Shown: positions 8,597 through 19,827, counted from the stretch's first letter. The stretch is DNA of 64,000 nucleotides from Geodermatophilaceae bacterium URHA0031 (GCA_000620205.1 JHVP01000005.1:248001-312000); one strand, 5' to 3'. The notes: generated by a model not told the origin, from the sequence alone. Program-made: numbers and translations.

Positions 8597-9832
8597 ATGA
8601 CTCCGGCGACGACGGCGCGCGGCATGCCGCGGTGGCTGGTCGTCCTGCTGGGCCTGGCGGCCACGGTCATCACCGTGACCGGGCTGCGGGGCGCCGCGGA
8701 CACCATCGCGCCGATCCTGCTCGCCCTGGTGCTGACCGTGACCGCGCACCCGGTGCTCGGCTGGTGCCGTCGCCGTGGGCTGCCGCAGTGGCTGGCCGTG
8801 GTCGTGACGCTGCTGGTCGTCTACGTCGTCGTGATCGGTCTGGTCCTGGCTCTGGCCGCCTCCCTAGGCCGGCTGACCAGCGTGCTCCCCGAGTACTCCG
8901 AGCAGTGGACGGAGCTGCTCGACAACGTCCGCGCGGGCCTGCAGCACCTGGGCATCGATGCCGACGAGACGCAGCAGGCGCTGGACGGCGTCCAGCTCCA
9001 GTCGGTCGTCGGCTTCCTCGGTCAGCTGTTCGGTGGGCTGCTCGGCGTGTTCGGGGGGCTGCTGTTCGTGCTGGCCACGGTGGCGTTCATGTGCGTCGAC
9101 GCGACGAGCCTCACCCGCCGGCTCGACAGCGTGCCGGGGATCTCCCCGGGACTGGGCAGCTCGCTGGCGGGCTGCGTGCGCAGCACCCGCAGCTACCTGG
9201 TCGTCTCCACGGTCTTCGGCCTGATTGTCGCCGTGGTGGACGCCGGCGCCCTCCTCCTGCTGGGCGTGCCCCTCCCCTGGACCTGGGCCCTGTTGGCGTT
9301 CATCACCAACTACATCCCGAACATCGGCTTCGTCATCGGCCTGGTGCCCCCGGCGCTGCTCGCCCTGCTGGACGGCGGCCCGCGGCAGGCGCTGCTGGTG
9401 GTCCTCGTCTACTGCGTCGTCAACTTCGTCATCCAGTCGATCATCCAGCCGAAGTTCGTCGGTGACGCCGTCGGCCTGTCGATCACCGCGACCTTCCTGT
9501 CGCTGGTGGCCTGGGCGGCCGTCCTCGGCGCGCTGGGCGCGCTCCTGGCCATCCCGCTGAGCCTGCTGGCCAAGGCCGTGTTCCTCGACCACGACCCGGA
9601 CAACCGGTGGGCCCTGGCGCTGGTCTCCGGCCCGGCTGCGGACAGCCGCGCACCGTCCCGGCGCCACCACCAGGAGCCTTCCCCGGTCGACGGCCGGAGC
9701 CCTGCTGGGCAGCCGGACCGGGACGACGCCGGCGGTGACCCGCCCATCCCGACCGGCACTCCGGTCCCGGCCGAGGTCGACCCTCTCCCGCGGCCGACGG
9801 CGCCCGTGCCACGGCCGCCCGCGCCGGAGTGA
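8597..9832 (+). CDS. AI-2E family transporter (UPF0118)
   Basis: 411 aa. A hydrophobic N-terminal pair of helices, a soluble stretch (about 95-150), then a block of further helices including the family region around ITNYIPNIGFVIG and the basic-hydrophobic PKFVGDAVGLS. The family includes autoinducer-2 exporters and sodium/proton antiporters, so substrate is not assignable. About 80 C-terminal residues are proline- and charge-rich and probably cytoplasmic and disordered. ATG chosen at the point where homology begins. Preceded by a copy of the shared dyad motif. It converges with the P-type ATPase gene. Confidence 0.88.
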   Translation: MTPATTARGMPRWLVVLLGLAATVITVTGLRGAADTIAPILLALVLTVTAHPVLGWCRRRGLPQWLAVVVTLLVVYVVVIGLVLALAASLGRLTSVLPEYSEQWTELLDNVRAGLQHLGIDADETQQALDGVQLQSVVGFLGQLFGGLLGVFGGLLFVLATVAFMCVDATSLTRRLDSVPGISPGLGSSLAGCVRSTRSYLVVSTVFGLIVAVVDAGALLLLGVPLPWTWALLAFITNYIPNIGFVIGLVPPALLALLDGGPRQALLVVLVYCVVNFVIQSIIQPKFVGDAVGLSITATFLSLVAWAAVLGALGALLAIPLSLLAKAVFLDHDPDNRWALALVSGPAADSRAPSRRHHQEPSPVDGRSPAGQPDRDDAGGDPPIPTGTPVPAEVDPLPRPTAPVPRPPAPE

Positions 9833-9875
9833 CCGGACCGACGTCACCTGGCGCCCGGTCTCCCGACGGGGCGGT

Positions 9876-12689
<2,814 letters not shown>

Positions 12690-12719
12690 GGTCGGCCTCC
12701 GATCTGGCGCGCGGGCCGG

Positions 12720-13841
12720 CTACCCGCCGGCTCGCGCCGCCGTGGTCCTGGTTCGCTTGCCCCTGCTGTTCGCCGTGCCGGCCCTGCCGTTCGCCGTGGT
12801 GGCCGCTTCTGCGTCGTGGTGGCCGTCGTGGTGACCACCGTGGTGACCGTCGTGGTGCCCCTTGGGGTGCCGCTTGGGGTGCCCCTTGTGGTGCCCCTTG
12901 TGCTGATCGGTCGCCGACCCGTCCGGCGCCTCCGCCTCCAGCTCGCGCCCCACCGACTGCAGCTCCCGCCGCACGTCCTCGCTCACGGTCGGGTACTGCG
13001 GGTCGATCCCGATGAGCGTGTGGGCGAGCACGGCCCCCGCGCACAGCCGGGCGAACCACTTGTGGTCGGCCGGGACCACGTACCACGGCGCGTACGAGGT
13101 GCTGGTCGCCGACAGCATCTGCGAGAACGCCCGCTGGTAGTCGTCCCACCGCGCCCGTTCCCGGACGTCGGCCGGCGAGAACTTCCAGTTGCGCTCGGGT
13201 ACGCGGACCCGCTTCAGGAAGCGCTCGCGCTGCTCGTCCTTCGACAGGTTCAGGAAGAGCTTGACCACGGCGAACCCGTTGTCGGTCAGGTAGCGCTCCC
13301 AGTCGTTGATCTCCCGGTACCGGCGGTCCCAGATGTCGTCCCCGGCGGTGTCGTCGACCGCCGGTGGGAGTCCCTGGCGGGCCAGGACCTCGGGGTGCAC
13401 GCGGACGACGAGCACCTCCTCGTAGTGCGACCGGTTGAAGATCCCGATGTCGCCCCGAGCGGGCAGGGCGCGGGCGTACCGCCACAGGTAGTCGTGACCG
13501 AGCTCCGTGGCGGAGGGGACCTTGAAGCTGCTCACGTGCACGCCCTGGGGGTTCACCCCGCTCATGACGTGCCGGATCGTCCCGTCCTTGCCCCCTGCGT
13601 CCAGGGACTGCAGGCACAGCAGCACGCCGTGGGTGCCCTGCGCGGCCAGTCGCCGCTGGTACTCCGCCAGCAGGTCGATGCCCGTGCGGAGCAGCTCTCG
13701 GCCCTGCTTCTTCCGGACGAGGTCCGACCGGTAGCCGGGGTCGAAGTCGCGGGCGAGGTCCACCTGGCGGCCGGGCGGAACCCGCAGCGGCTCGATCAGC
13801 GTCGCGATGTTCTGCCTGCGCTCGGCCGACACCTCGACCAC
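12720..13841 (-). CDS. PPK2-family polyphosphate kinase with histidine-rich tail
   Basis: About 373 aa if starting at GTG 13841, which has AGGAGG 7 nt upstream; alternative GTGs lie at 13850 and 13832 and an ATG at 14012. The longer frame adds a low-complexity Gly/Pro/Cys stretch and would swallow the upstream dyad at 13932, so I prefer the short form. The core carries the PPK2 Walker-A-like SLDAGGKDG and the FNRSHYEEVLV region, catalysing phosphate transfer between polyphosphate and nucleotides. Beyond the usual ~300 residues is a tail rich in His, Gly and Lys with GHH/GHP repeats, possibly metal or polyphosphate binding. Operon with the P-type ATPase. Confidence 0.9.
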   Translation of the reverse strand: MVEVSAERRQNIATLIEPLRVPPGRQVDLARDFDPGYRSDLVRKKQGRELLRTGIDLLAEYQRRLAAQGTHGVLLCLQSLDAGGKDGTIRHVMSGVNPQGVHVSSFKVPSATELGHDYLWRYARALPARGDIGIFNRSHYEEVLVVRVHPEVLARQGLPPAVDDTAGDDIWDRRYREINDWERYLTDNGFAVVKLFLNLSKDEQRERFLKRVRVPERNWKFSPADVRERARWDDYQRAFSQMLSATSTSYAPWYVVPADHKWFARLCAGAVLAHTLIGIDPQYPTVSEDVRRELQSVGRELEAEAPDGSATDQHKGHHKGHPKRHPKGHHDGHHGGHHDGHHDAEAATTANGRAGTANSRGKRTRTTAARAGG

Positions 13842-13931
13842 CTCGACCACCTCCTGCTCGACGTCTCGGACGGGGCAGCCGGTCGCGCACCCCGGGCAGC
13901 CCGAGGATGGCCCGGACCAGCGGGGGCCACC

Positions 13932-13948
13932 TCCTCCCCAGCGGGTGA
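13932..13948. promoter_or_regulatory. Regulon dyad, TCCTCC-CCAGC-GGGTGA
   Basis: On the PPK2 strand it reads TCACCC-GCTGG-GGAGGA and ends 90 bp before the preferred PPK2 start. It would lie inside the gene if the distal ATG were used, supporting the shorter PPK2. Confidence 0.55.
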
Positions 13949-14045
13949 CGTGACCAGCCCGGCCTCGGATCAGGGCCCCCCGGCGCGATCGCACGGGAAC
14001 GGCCGGGTGCACGGCGCCGTCCCCGGTCGGCGGCGTGGAGCCGGC

Positions 14046-14062
14046 TCACCCCGGTGGGGTGG
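14046..14062. promoter_or_regulatory. Regulon dyad, TCACCC-CGGTG-GGGTGG
   Basis: Ends 112 bp before the DUF1028 ATG. One departure from the consensus (final A to G). Confidence 0.45.
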
Positions 14063-14174
14063 TCCCGCGGCGGGCCGGGACGGGCTGGGATGGGACTCCC
14101 GGGTCGCCGGACCAGGGCCGACCGCCGGTCCGGGCTCGGCCCGCCGACCCCCGGGGCGGGCGAGGAGGACCACC

Positions 14175-15050
14175 ATGACGTACTCGATCCTCGGCTGGGC
14201 GGACAACGGTGACCTGGGCGTGGCCGTGCAGTCCCGGTTCCCCGGTGTCGGCAGCCTGGTCCCGTACGGCCGCGCGGAGGTCGGCGTCGTCGCGACCCAG
14301 GGCTTCGGGAACCCGCGGCACGGGACCGACGGCATGACCCTGCTCGGCTGTGGCGCCACGCCGCAGCAGGCGGTGGACGTCCTGGTCGGCGGTGACCCGC
14401 AGGCCTCCCGGCGCCAGTTCGCGCTCGTCGACCGCCGGGGCGGGGTGGCCGCCCACACCGGGACCGACCTGCACGGCTGGGACGGCTGGGCCGGGAGCCA
14501 CGTGGGCCGCGGCTGCGTCGCGCTCGGCAACGGGCTCGCCGGTCCCGGCGTGGTCGAGGACATGGTGGCGACCTTCGAGGGACTCGACCTGTCACTCGCC
14601 GAGCGCCTGATGGCGGCTCTCGCGGCCGGGCAGCGCGCCGGCGGTGACATCCGCGGCCAGCAGTCCGCCGCCCTGCTGGTCGTGCGCCGCGACGGCGGGT
14701 ACGGGTCGCTGGACGACCGGCACGTGGTCATCTCCGTGTACGACCACGAGCACCCGATCGACGAGCTGGTGCGCTGCTACGCCCTGCACCGGCTGGCCTA
14801 CTTCCCCAGCGAGCCGTCCGAGCTGGTGCCGATCGGGCCCGAGCTGGCCGTCGAGCTCAAGGGCCTGATGGCGGCGCACGGGGCGTACGACGGGACACCG
14901 GACGGGACGTGGGACGCCGTCGCGCGCCGGCGGTGGGAGCTCTTCCTGGGCAGCGAGAACTACGACAACCGGATCAACGACGGCACGCTGCTCGACCTGG
15001 AGGTCCTCGCCGATCTGCGCCGCAGGTACGGCCGCCGACCCGTGGGATGA
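14175..15050 (+). CDS. DUF1028-domain protein (Ntn-hydrolase-like fold family)
   Basis: 291 aa from ATG with GAGGAGG 6 nt upstream. The whole N-terminal two thirds (about 1-215) matches the DUF1028 pattern: MTYSILGW opening, AVQSRFPGVGS, GVVATQGFGNPRHG and GNGLAG. Proteins of this family have an Ntn-hydrolase-like fold and are often found beside peptidases and amidases; no reaction is established. It precedes a class II amidotransferase and an M20 peptidase on the same strand, a context suggesting amide or peptide hydrolysis. A motif dyad lies upstream. Confidence 0.88.
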   Translation: MTYSILGWADNGDLGVAVQSRFPGVGSLVPYGRAEVGVVATQGFGNPRHGTDGMTLLGCGATPQQAVDVLVGGDPQASRRQFALVDRRGGVAAHTGTDLHGWDGWAGSHVGRGCVALGNGLAGPGVVEDMVATFEGLDLSLAERLMAALAAGQRAGGDIRGQQSAALLVVRRDGGYGSLDDRHVVISVYDHEHPIDELVRCYALHRLAYFPSEPSELVPIGPELAVELKGLMAAHGAYDGTPDGTWDAVARRRWELFLGSENYDNRINDGTLLDLEVLADLRRRYGRRPVG

Positions 15051-15083
15051 CCGCCGTCGCCGTGCTGGGCGCAGGCAGCGGGC

Positions 15084-15100
15084 TCACCCCCGGGGGATGA
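15084..15100. promoter_or_regulatory. Regulon dyad, TCACCC-CCGGG-GGATGA
   Basis: Exact fit to the motif; ends 66 bp before the amidotransferase ATG and starts 33 bp after the DUF1028 stop. Confidence 0.6.
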
Positions 15101-15166
15101 CGTCACCACCGGCCCCGCGGGGTCCGATGGCCTCGGACGAGTCCGTGGACCGAGAGGGTGCTCACT

Positions 15167-16006
15167 ATGTGCAGGTGGATGGCGTACTCCGGAGAGCCGG
15201 TCCTCGCCGAGGACGTGCTGTTCCGGCCCGAGCACTCGATCATCGACCAGAGCCTGCACGCCAAGATGGGCGGGTTCACCACGAACGGCGACGGCTTCGG
15301 GATCGGCTGGTACGGCATCGACGACGACGCGGCGCCGACCGTGTACAAGGGCACCCACCCGGCCTGGAACGACGAGAACCTCCGGGAGGTCGCCGGCCGG
15401 ATCCGCACACCGCTGCTCTTCGCGCACGTCCGGGCCTCGAGCGGGACGCCGGTGCAGCGCAGCAACTGCCACCCGTTCCGGCACGGGCGCTGGCTGTGGA
15501 TGCACAACGGGTCACTGGCCGACTTCCCCAGGGTGAAGCGCGACCTGCTGATGGCCGTCGACCCCGAGCTGTACCCCGCGATCGAGGGGAACACCGACAC
15601 CGAGGCGCTGTTCCACCTGGCTCTCACCTTCGGCCTCGAGGACGACCCGCCCACCGCCGTCGCCCGTGCGGTCGGGTACGTCGAGGACGTCGGCCGGCGG
15701 CACGGGGTGGAGTACCCGGTGCACATGACGGTGGCCACCACCGACGGCGAGTCGATCTGGGTGTTCCGGTACTCCAGCGAGAAGGCCACCAGCTCGCTCT
15801 ACTTGTCCCACGACGTCGACCAGGTCCGCCGGCTGTACCCGGACCTCGACGTCCTGGACCGGCTGGGCGAGGACACCCGCTTCATCGTCTCGGAGCCGCT
15901 GCGGGACCTCCCGGGCGCGTGGGACGAGGTGCCGGAGGCCTCCTGGGCGCTCATCCACGGCCGTGACCAGGACAGCCGGCCGTTCGCCCCGCTCGCCCCG
16001 GCATGA
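15167..16006 (+). CDS. Class II glutamine amidotransferase (YafJ-like)
   Basis: 279 aa. ATG at 15167 is chosen, not the GTG three codons earlier, because the enzyme class needs Cys at position 2 as N-terminal nucleophile (MCRWMAYSG) after Met removal; GAGAGG lies 9 nt upstream. Other Ntn amidotransferase features are NGDGFGIGWY, HVRASSG and HNGSLADF. The class releases ammonia from glutamine or hydrolyses gamma-glutamyl amides. No synthetase partner is fused or adjacent, so the acceptor is unknown. The stop is 10 bp before the preferred start of the M20 peptidase. Confidence 0.9.
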   Translation: MCRWMAYSGEPVLAEDVLFRPEHSIIDQSLHAKMGGFTTNGDGFGIGWYGIDDDAAPTVYKGTHPAWNDENLREVAGRIRTPLLFAHVRASSGTPVQRSNCHPFRHGRWLWMHNGSLADFPRVKRDLLMAVDPELYPAIEGNTDTEALFHLALTFGLEDDPPTAVARAVGYVEDVGRRHGVEYPVHMTVATTDGESIWVFRYSSEKATSSLYLSHDVDQVRRLYPDLDVLDRLGEDTRFIVSEPLRDLPGAWDEVPEASWALIHGRDQDSRPFAPLAPA

Positions 16007-16016
16007 GCCGGCCGCC

Positions 16017-17366
16017 GTGGAACTGCGCGACCGCATCACCGGGCTGATGGCCGGGGTGCGCGACGAGCTCGCCGAGATCGTCGCGATCCCCTCGGTGGCC
16101 GATGCCCGCCAGTACCCACCGGCGGAGTGCGCCCGGGCGGCGGAGTGGGTGCGCGGCCGGTTCGCCGGCGTCGGCTTCGCCGACGCGCACCTGGCCGAGA
16201 CCGCGGACGGCAGCCTCGCCGTCCTCGGGTCGCGCCCCTGCGCCGATCCGCGGGCGCCCACCGTCCTGCTCTACGCCCACTACGACGTGCAACCCCCGCT
16301 CGGCGAGGCGGCCTGGCGCACTCCCCCGTTCCGGCTCACCGAGTCCGGCGGCCGCTGGTACGGCCGCGGGACGGCGGACTGCAAGGGGAACGTCCTGGTG
16401 CACCTGACCGCCCTCCGGGCCCTCGGGGACGACGTGCCGGTGCACCTCCGGGTCGTCGTGGAGGGCTCGGAGGAGCAGGGCACCGGCGGGCTGGAGGCCT
16501 ACGTCGCCGACCACGCCGACGAGCTGCGGGCGGACGCGGTCCTGGTGTGCGACACCGGCAACGCGGCCGTCGGGCAGCCGGCCCTGACGGTCTCCCTGCG
16601 CGGGCTGGTCGACGCCGTGGTGACCGTGACCGCACTGGACTCCGCGCTGCACTCCGGCGTGTTCGGTGGCGCCGCCCCCGACGCGCTGGCCGCGCTCATC
16701 GCTGTGCTGGCCACCCTGCGCGACGCCCGCGGCAACACCACGGTCACCGGGCTGGCGGCCGACCAGGGGTGGACGGGCGCCGCGTACCCGGCGGAGCAGT
16801 TCCGCCGCGATGCCGGACTGCCTGCCGGTGCCCCGCTGCTCGGTGACGGCAGCGTCCCGGAGATGCTCTGGGCCCGCCCGGCGGTCACCGTGCTGGGGAT
16901 CGACTGCCCGTCGGTCCAGGGCTCGACGGCAGCCATCGTGCCGCGGGCGGCGGCACGGGTGAGCCTCCGGATCCCGCCCGGCACGGCGCCGGACGCTGCC
17001 GCTGCCGCTCTGTCCGCCCACCTCCGGGCGGTCGCGCCGTGGGGGGTGGGGGTCGCCGTGGACGTCCGGTCCACCGGTGCGCCCTTCCGGACCGCCGTCG
17101 ACGGCCCGGCCACCGCGACGATGGCCGCGGCCATGCGGGAGGCCTACGACGCGCCCGCGACCACGCTCGGGCAGGGTGGCTCCATCCCGCTGTGCACGGT
17201 CCTGGCGGAGGTCCTCCCCGGCGCCGAGCTGGTGCTGATGGGCGTCGAGGAGCCGCTCACCCGCATCCACGCGCCCAACGAGAGCGTCGACCCCCGGGAG
17301 ATCGCGGCCATGGCCCTGACCGAGGCACTCTTCCTGCAGCGGTACCCGGCGGCGCTCGCCCGCTGA
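16017..17366 (+). CDS. M20/M25/M40-family metallopeptidase (dipeptidase)
   Basis: 449 aa from GTG 16017; another in-frame GTG at 15963 would overlap the amidotransferase by 44 bp and add a Pro/Arg-rich stretch, so the start is uncertain. Catalytic zinc motifs are visible: YAHYDVQP (first His, Asp), GRGTADCKGN (bridging Asp), VEGSEEQGTGG (catalytic Glu pair), CDTG, and a late IHAPNE His. A lid/dimerisation domain sits at about 195-330. The family includes carnosinase-like and CNDP-type dipeptidases. Operon with the amidotransferase; together with DUF1028 they look like a peptide or amide scavenging set (inference). Confidence 0.9.
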   Translation: MELRDRITGLMAGVRDELAEIVAIPSVADARQYPPAECARAAEWVRGRFAGVGFADAHLAETADGSLAVLGSRPCADPRAPTVLLYAHYDVQPPLGEAAWRTPPFRLTESGGRWYGRGTADCKGNVLVHLTALRALGDDVPVHLRVVVEGSEEQGTGGLEAYVADHADELRADAVLVCDTGNAAVGQPALTVSLRGLVDAVVTVTALDSALHSGVFGGAAPDALAALIAVLATLRDARGNTTVTGLAADQGWTGAAYPAEQFRRDAGLPAGAPLLGDGSVPEMLWARPAVTVLGIDCPSVQGSTAAIVPRAAARVSLRIPPGTAPDAAAAALSAHLRAVAPWGVGVAVDVRSTGAPFRTAVDGPATATMAAAMREAYDAPATTLGQGGSIPLCTVLAEVLPGAELVLMGVEEPLTRIHAPNESVDPREIAAMALTEALFLQRYPAALAR

Positions 17367-17385
17367 CCCCGGGCCGGCGGGGTGG

Positions 17386-18975
17386 TCAGGTCCCGCCGCC
17401 GGCGGTCTCCTGGCCCCCTGCCGGGGGCCGCTGGTCCGCCGACCTCAGCCGGCTGTCCGGCGACGAGGGGACCGGCGCCTTCCCGGGAGCGCTCGCCCGG
17501 GGGGCCGGCAGCAGCGGCGACCCCGCGCTCCCGTCCGCCGTCCCCGGTGCGTGCGCCGGGTCGCCTCCTCCCGGGGCCGGCGCCGCAGGCGGGGTCCCGG
17601 CGTGCCCCCGCGGCAGCAGGGCCGAGGCCACCAGACCGAGGACGCCGATCCCGGCCAGCACCGCCATGGCCAGCCCGTACGCGTGGGAGGACAGGCCGGC
17701 GACGAGGATGGTGCCGGCGATGGCTGTGCCCAGCGACGAGCCGAGGTTGGACACGCTGCGGGACAGCCCGGAGATCTCGCCCTGCTGCTCCTCCCCGAAG
17801 CTGGACTGCACGACGTTGACCGACGGGGTCAGCATCAGCCCGATCCCCAGGCCGATGAGGAACAGCCCGGGCGCGAAGGCCCAGACCGCGGGATTGCGCC
17901 CCACCATGGCCAGGAAGACCCCGATGCCGGCGATCGTGACGACGAACCCGGCCATGATCAGCGTCCGCTGCGCCCACCGCTCGGCGAGGCGCTGCGCGGC
18001 CAGCGAGGAGAGCAGCACGCCGACCGTGGCGGCGGTGAAGATCACGCCGGTCTGGATCGGGTTGTACCCGCGCACCACCTGCAGGTAGGCCGCGACCGTG
18101 AACGACGTCCCCAGGAGCATCAGCCACTGGATGTTCTGGGTGACCATGCCCAGGTTGGACGTGCGGTTGCGGAACAGCGACGTCGACAGCAGCGGCTCCA
18201 CCCCCGCCCGCTCCTCGGCGCGCACGTGCAGGAAGAACCAGGTCAGCACCAGCGCCCCGGCGACGACCAGCGCCAGCAGCAGCCACGCGTTGTCGTCCGC
18301 CGCGAGGATGCCCGACACGATCAGGACCAGTCCGGCGGCGGACAGCACCGCGCCGAGGACGTCGAAGTGGCGGGTCGGTTCCGGCGGCAGCGGGTCCTCC
18401 AGGTCCCGGCTGAGCACGACGATGGCCACGATGACCAGCGCCTGGAAGACGAACGCCGCCCGCCAGCTGATCGCCGAGGCGATCAGGCCACCGATCAGCG
18501 GTCCCGCGGCGGCGCCGAGGCCGGCCGACGCGCTGATCGCGCCGAAGGCCCGGGCCCGGGACGTCGTCGTGGTGAACAGCAGCGTCGTGAGGATGTAGAC
18601 CGGCGGGATCAGCATCGCGGTGCCGACGCCCTCGAGGATCGAGTTGCCGAGGATCAGGACGCCGAGGCCGGGGGCGACCGCGCTGATCAGGGCACCCACT
18701 CCGTACACGATCAGTCCGCCGAGGAGCATCCGCTTGCGGCCGTACTTGTCGGTCAGCTTGCCGCCGGGGATCATCAGCGCGGCCATGACCAGCAGGAAGA
18801 TGGTGATGGCCACCTGGATGCCCTGGACGGTCGTGTCCAGGTCCTCGCTCATGTCGGTGATCATCACGTTCATGTTCGAGCCGGCGAAGCTGCAGATGAA
18901 CTGGGCGAGGGCGAGCGGCACCAGGACCCGGCGGAGCGCCTTCGACGGCCGCCCCGCGGTGCCGGCCCCGGTCAC
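17386..18975 (-). CDS. MFS drug-resistance transporter, DHA2 (EmrB/QacA) 14-TM family
   Basis: 529 aa from GTG 18975. About 14 helices; the opening helix FICSFAGSNMNVMITDMSEDL and the loop GGKLTDKYGRKRMLLGG (motif A) are typical. About 75 C-terminal residues are Pro/Ala/Gly-rich. Export of toxic organic compounds is the family role. The start is unusual: its GTG overlaps the TGA of a 40-codon frame that has a strong ribosome site, and no good Shine-Dalgarno sequence precedes the GTG. The same-frame open stretch continues upstream to 19230, so a frameshift joining the two is an alternative. Confidence 0.87.
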   Translation of the reverse strand: MTGAGTAGRPSKALRRVLVPLALAQFICSFAGSNMNVMITDMSEDLDTTVQGIQVAITIFLLVMAALMIPGGKLTDKYGRKRMLLGGLIVYGVGALISAVAPGLGVLILGNSILEGVGTAMLIPPVYILTTLLFTTTTSRARAFGAISASAGLGAAAGPLIGGLIASAISWRAAFVFQALVIVAIVVLSRDLEDPLPPEPTRHFDVLGAVLSAAGLVLIVSGILAADDNAWLLLALVVAGALVLTWFFLHVRAEERAGVEPLLSTSLFRNRTSNLGMVTQNIQWLMLLGTSFTVAAYLQVVRGYNPIQTGVIFTAATVGVLLSSLAAQRLAERWAQRTLIMAGFVVTIAGIGVFLAMVGRNPAVWAFAPGLFLIGLGIGLMLTPSVNVVQSSFGEEQQGEISGLSRSVSNLGSSLGTAIAGTILVAGLSSHAYGLAMAVLAGIGVLGLVASALLPRGHAGTPPAAPAPGGGDPAHAPGTADGSAGSPLLPAPRASAPGKAPVPSSPDSRLRSADQRPPAGGQETAGGGT

Positions 18976-19094
18976 CGTGCCGGCCCCGATCGGCTGGTGC
19001 TGCTGAGCACCGAGACGTCGAGCCGCAGCCGTCTCGGTCGCACGGCCCACCGGGCCGGTCCCGCGGCACTGCCCGGCGGCACGACGGTGGACAT
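18972..19094 (-). CDS. Putative 40-aa leader peptide or displaced N-terminus upstream of the MFS gene
   Basis: ATG 19094 with a GAGGAGG-type ribosome site 4-5 nt upstream opens a 40-codon frame beginning MSTVVPPGS and ending in TGA that overlaps the MFS GTG (GTGA). Its third codon positions are strongly GC, as in real genes here. It could be a translated leader coupling ribosomes to the pump, or the true pump N-terminus separated by a one-base shift. No homologue recognised. Confidence 0.4.
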   Translation of the reverse strand: MSTVVPPGSAAGPARWAVRPRRLRLDVSVLSSTSRSGPAR

Positions 19095-19159
19095 GGTCCC
19101 TCCTCAGCAGTGCCTGGCGTCGACACCGGGAGGGTGCCGCGCCGCCCCCTCGCGCGTCC

Positions 19160-19176
19160 TCATCCGCAGGGGGTGA
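19160..19176. promoter_or_regulatory. Regulon dyad, TCATCC-GCAGG-GGGTGA
   Basis: On the MFS strand reads TCACCC-CCTGC-GGATGA; ends 65 bp before the leader ATG. Full consensus match. Confidence 0.6.
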
Positions 19177-19226
19177 CACCGGCCGGATCAGCCCACCGGG
19201 CGCCGTGCCGCGCCGCCGCCCGCCGA

Positions 19227-19243
19227 TCACCCGGCGGGGATGA
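19227..19243. promoter_or_regulatory. Regulon dyad, TCACCC-GGCGG-GGATGA
   Basis: Full consensus match ending 89 bp before the CMD-like gene ATG. Confidence 0.6.
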
Positions 19244-19332
19244 GGTCGGGGACGGGGTGCTACCGCGACCGTGGGGCAGGGCCGCCGTCCCCGGCGCGCC
19301 CACGAGTTCCACGCCCACCGCAGGAGGAAGCC

Positions 19333-19704
19333 ATGACCGTGCCGCAGCCGAGGAACGAGTCGACGTCCCAGTCGGCCCTGAGCGACGTCGCCAGGGGTGA
19401 CGCGCCGGTGCTGGAACGCCTCATCGCGATGAACCTCGACTCCATGGAGAACTCCCAGCTGGATCCGCGGACCTACTTCCTGGTGCGGATAGCAGCGCTC
19501 GTCGCGATGGACGCGGCCCCCGTCTCCTACGTCGTCAACCTCGGTCTCGCCGCCGAGGTGGGGGTGACCCTGGAGGACGCCCAGGGCGCGCTGATCGCCA
19601 TCGCGCCGGTCGTCGGCAGCGCCCGGGTCGCCGCGGCGGCCGGCAACGTGCTGCGGGCCTTCGGCCTGGCGGAGATGATGGAGGAGGCCACCGGGACGCT
19701 CTGA
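19333..19704 (+). CDS. Carboxymuconolactone decarboxylase-like (AhpD-fold) protein without catalytic cysteines
   Basis: 123 aa, ATG with AGGAGGA 4 nt upstream. Helical AhpD-like fold: PRTYFLVRIAALVAMDAAPVSY and the later hydrophobic helix resemble CMD family repeats. The CxxC of peroxidase-type members is absent; no Cys occurs in the protein. It is therefore unlikely to be a peroxidase; a binding or structural role is possible. Preceded by an exact copy of the regulon dyad and followed by a perfect 16-bp hairpin terminator. Confidence 0.75.
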   Translation: MTVPQPRNESTSQSALSDVARGDAPVLERLIAMNLDSMENSQLDPRTYFLVRIAALVAMDAAPVSYVVNLGLAAEVGVTLEDAQGALIAIAPVVGSARVAAAAGNVLRAFGLAEMMEEATGTL

Positions 19705-19720
19705 GCCCGTCGACGCACCG

Positions 19721-19756
19721 GGGGCGGCGGTGACCGGGACCGGTCACCGCCGCCCC
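19721..19756. terminator. Perfect 16-bp hairpin between CMD and Nudix genes
   Basis: The arms 19721-19736 and 19741-19756 are exact complements with a 4-nt loop (GGAC). It lies 17 bp after the CMD stop and before the convergent Nudix end, with no T-tract. Very likely a terminator, possibly bidirectional. Confidence 0.75.
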
Positions 19757-19827
19757 GCCGATGGACGTCCGGCCGGTGGAACAGGTCGGTGCAGACGGCG
19801 ATGAGCCGCCGGATCTCGCGGACCCGG

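Larger units (their letters stand above)
13842..14174. other. Divergent regulatory region PPK2 / DUF1028
   Basis: 333 bp without a supported gene. It holds two copies of the shared 17-bp dyad (13932 and 14046), one placed for each divergent gene, and the DUF1028 ribosome site. An in-frame extension of PPK2 to ATG 14012 is possible but looks non-coding in composition. Confidence 0.6.
19095..19332. other. Divergent regulatory region MFS / CMD
   Basis: With the leader frame, the gene-free distance between the MFS and CMD starts is 357 bp. This part holds two motif dyads, one oriented for each gene, and the CMD ribosome site AGGAGGA at 19322. Confidence 0.6.

Noticed and set aside
12800..12910. 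Repeated CACCACGG/GGTGACC-like units as a possible CRISPR or tandem-repeat array
   Set aside because: They encode the in-frame His/Gly tail of PPK2; units vary and have no unique spacers.
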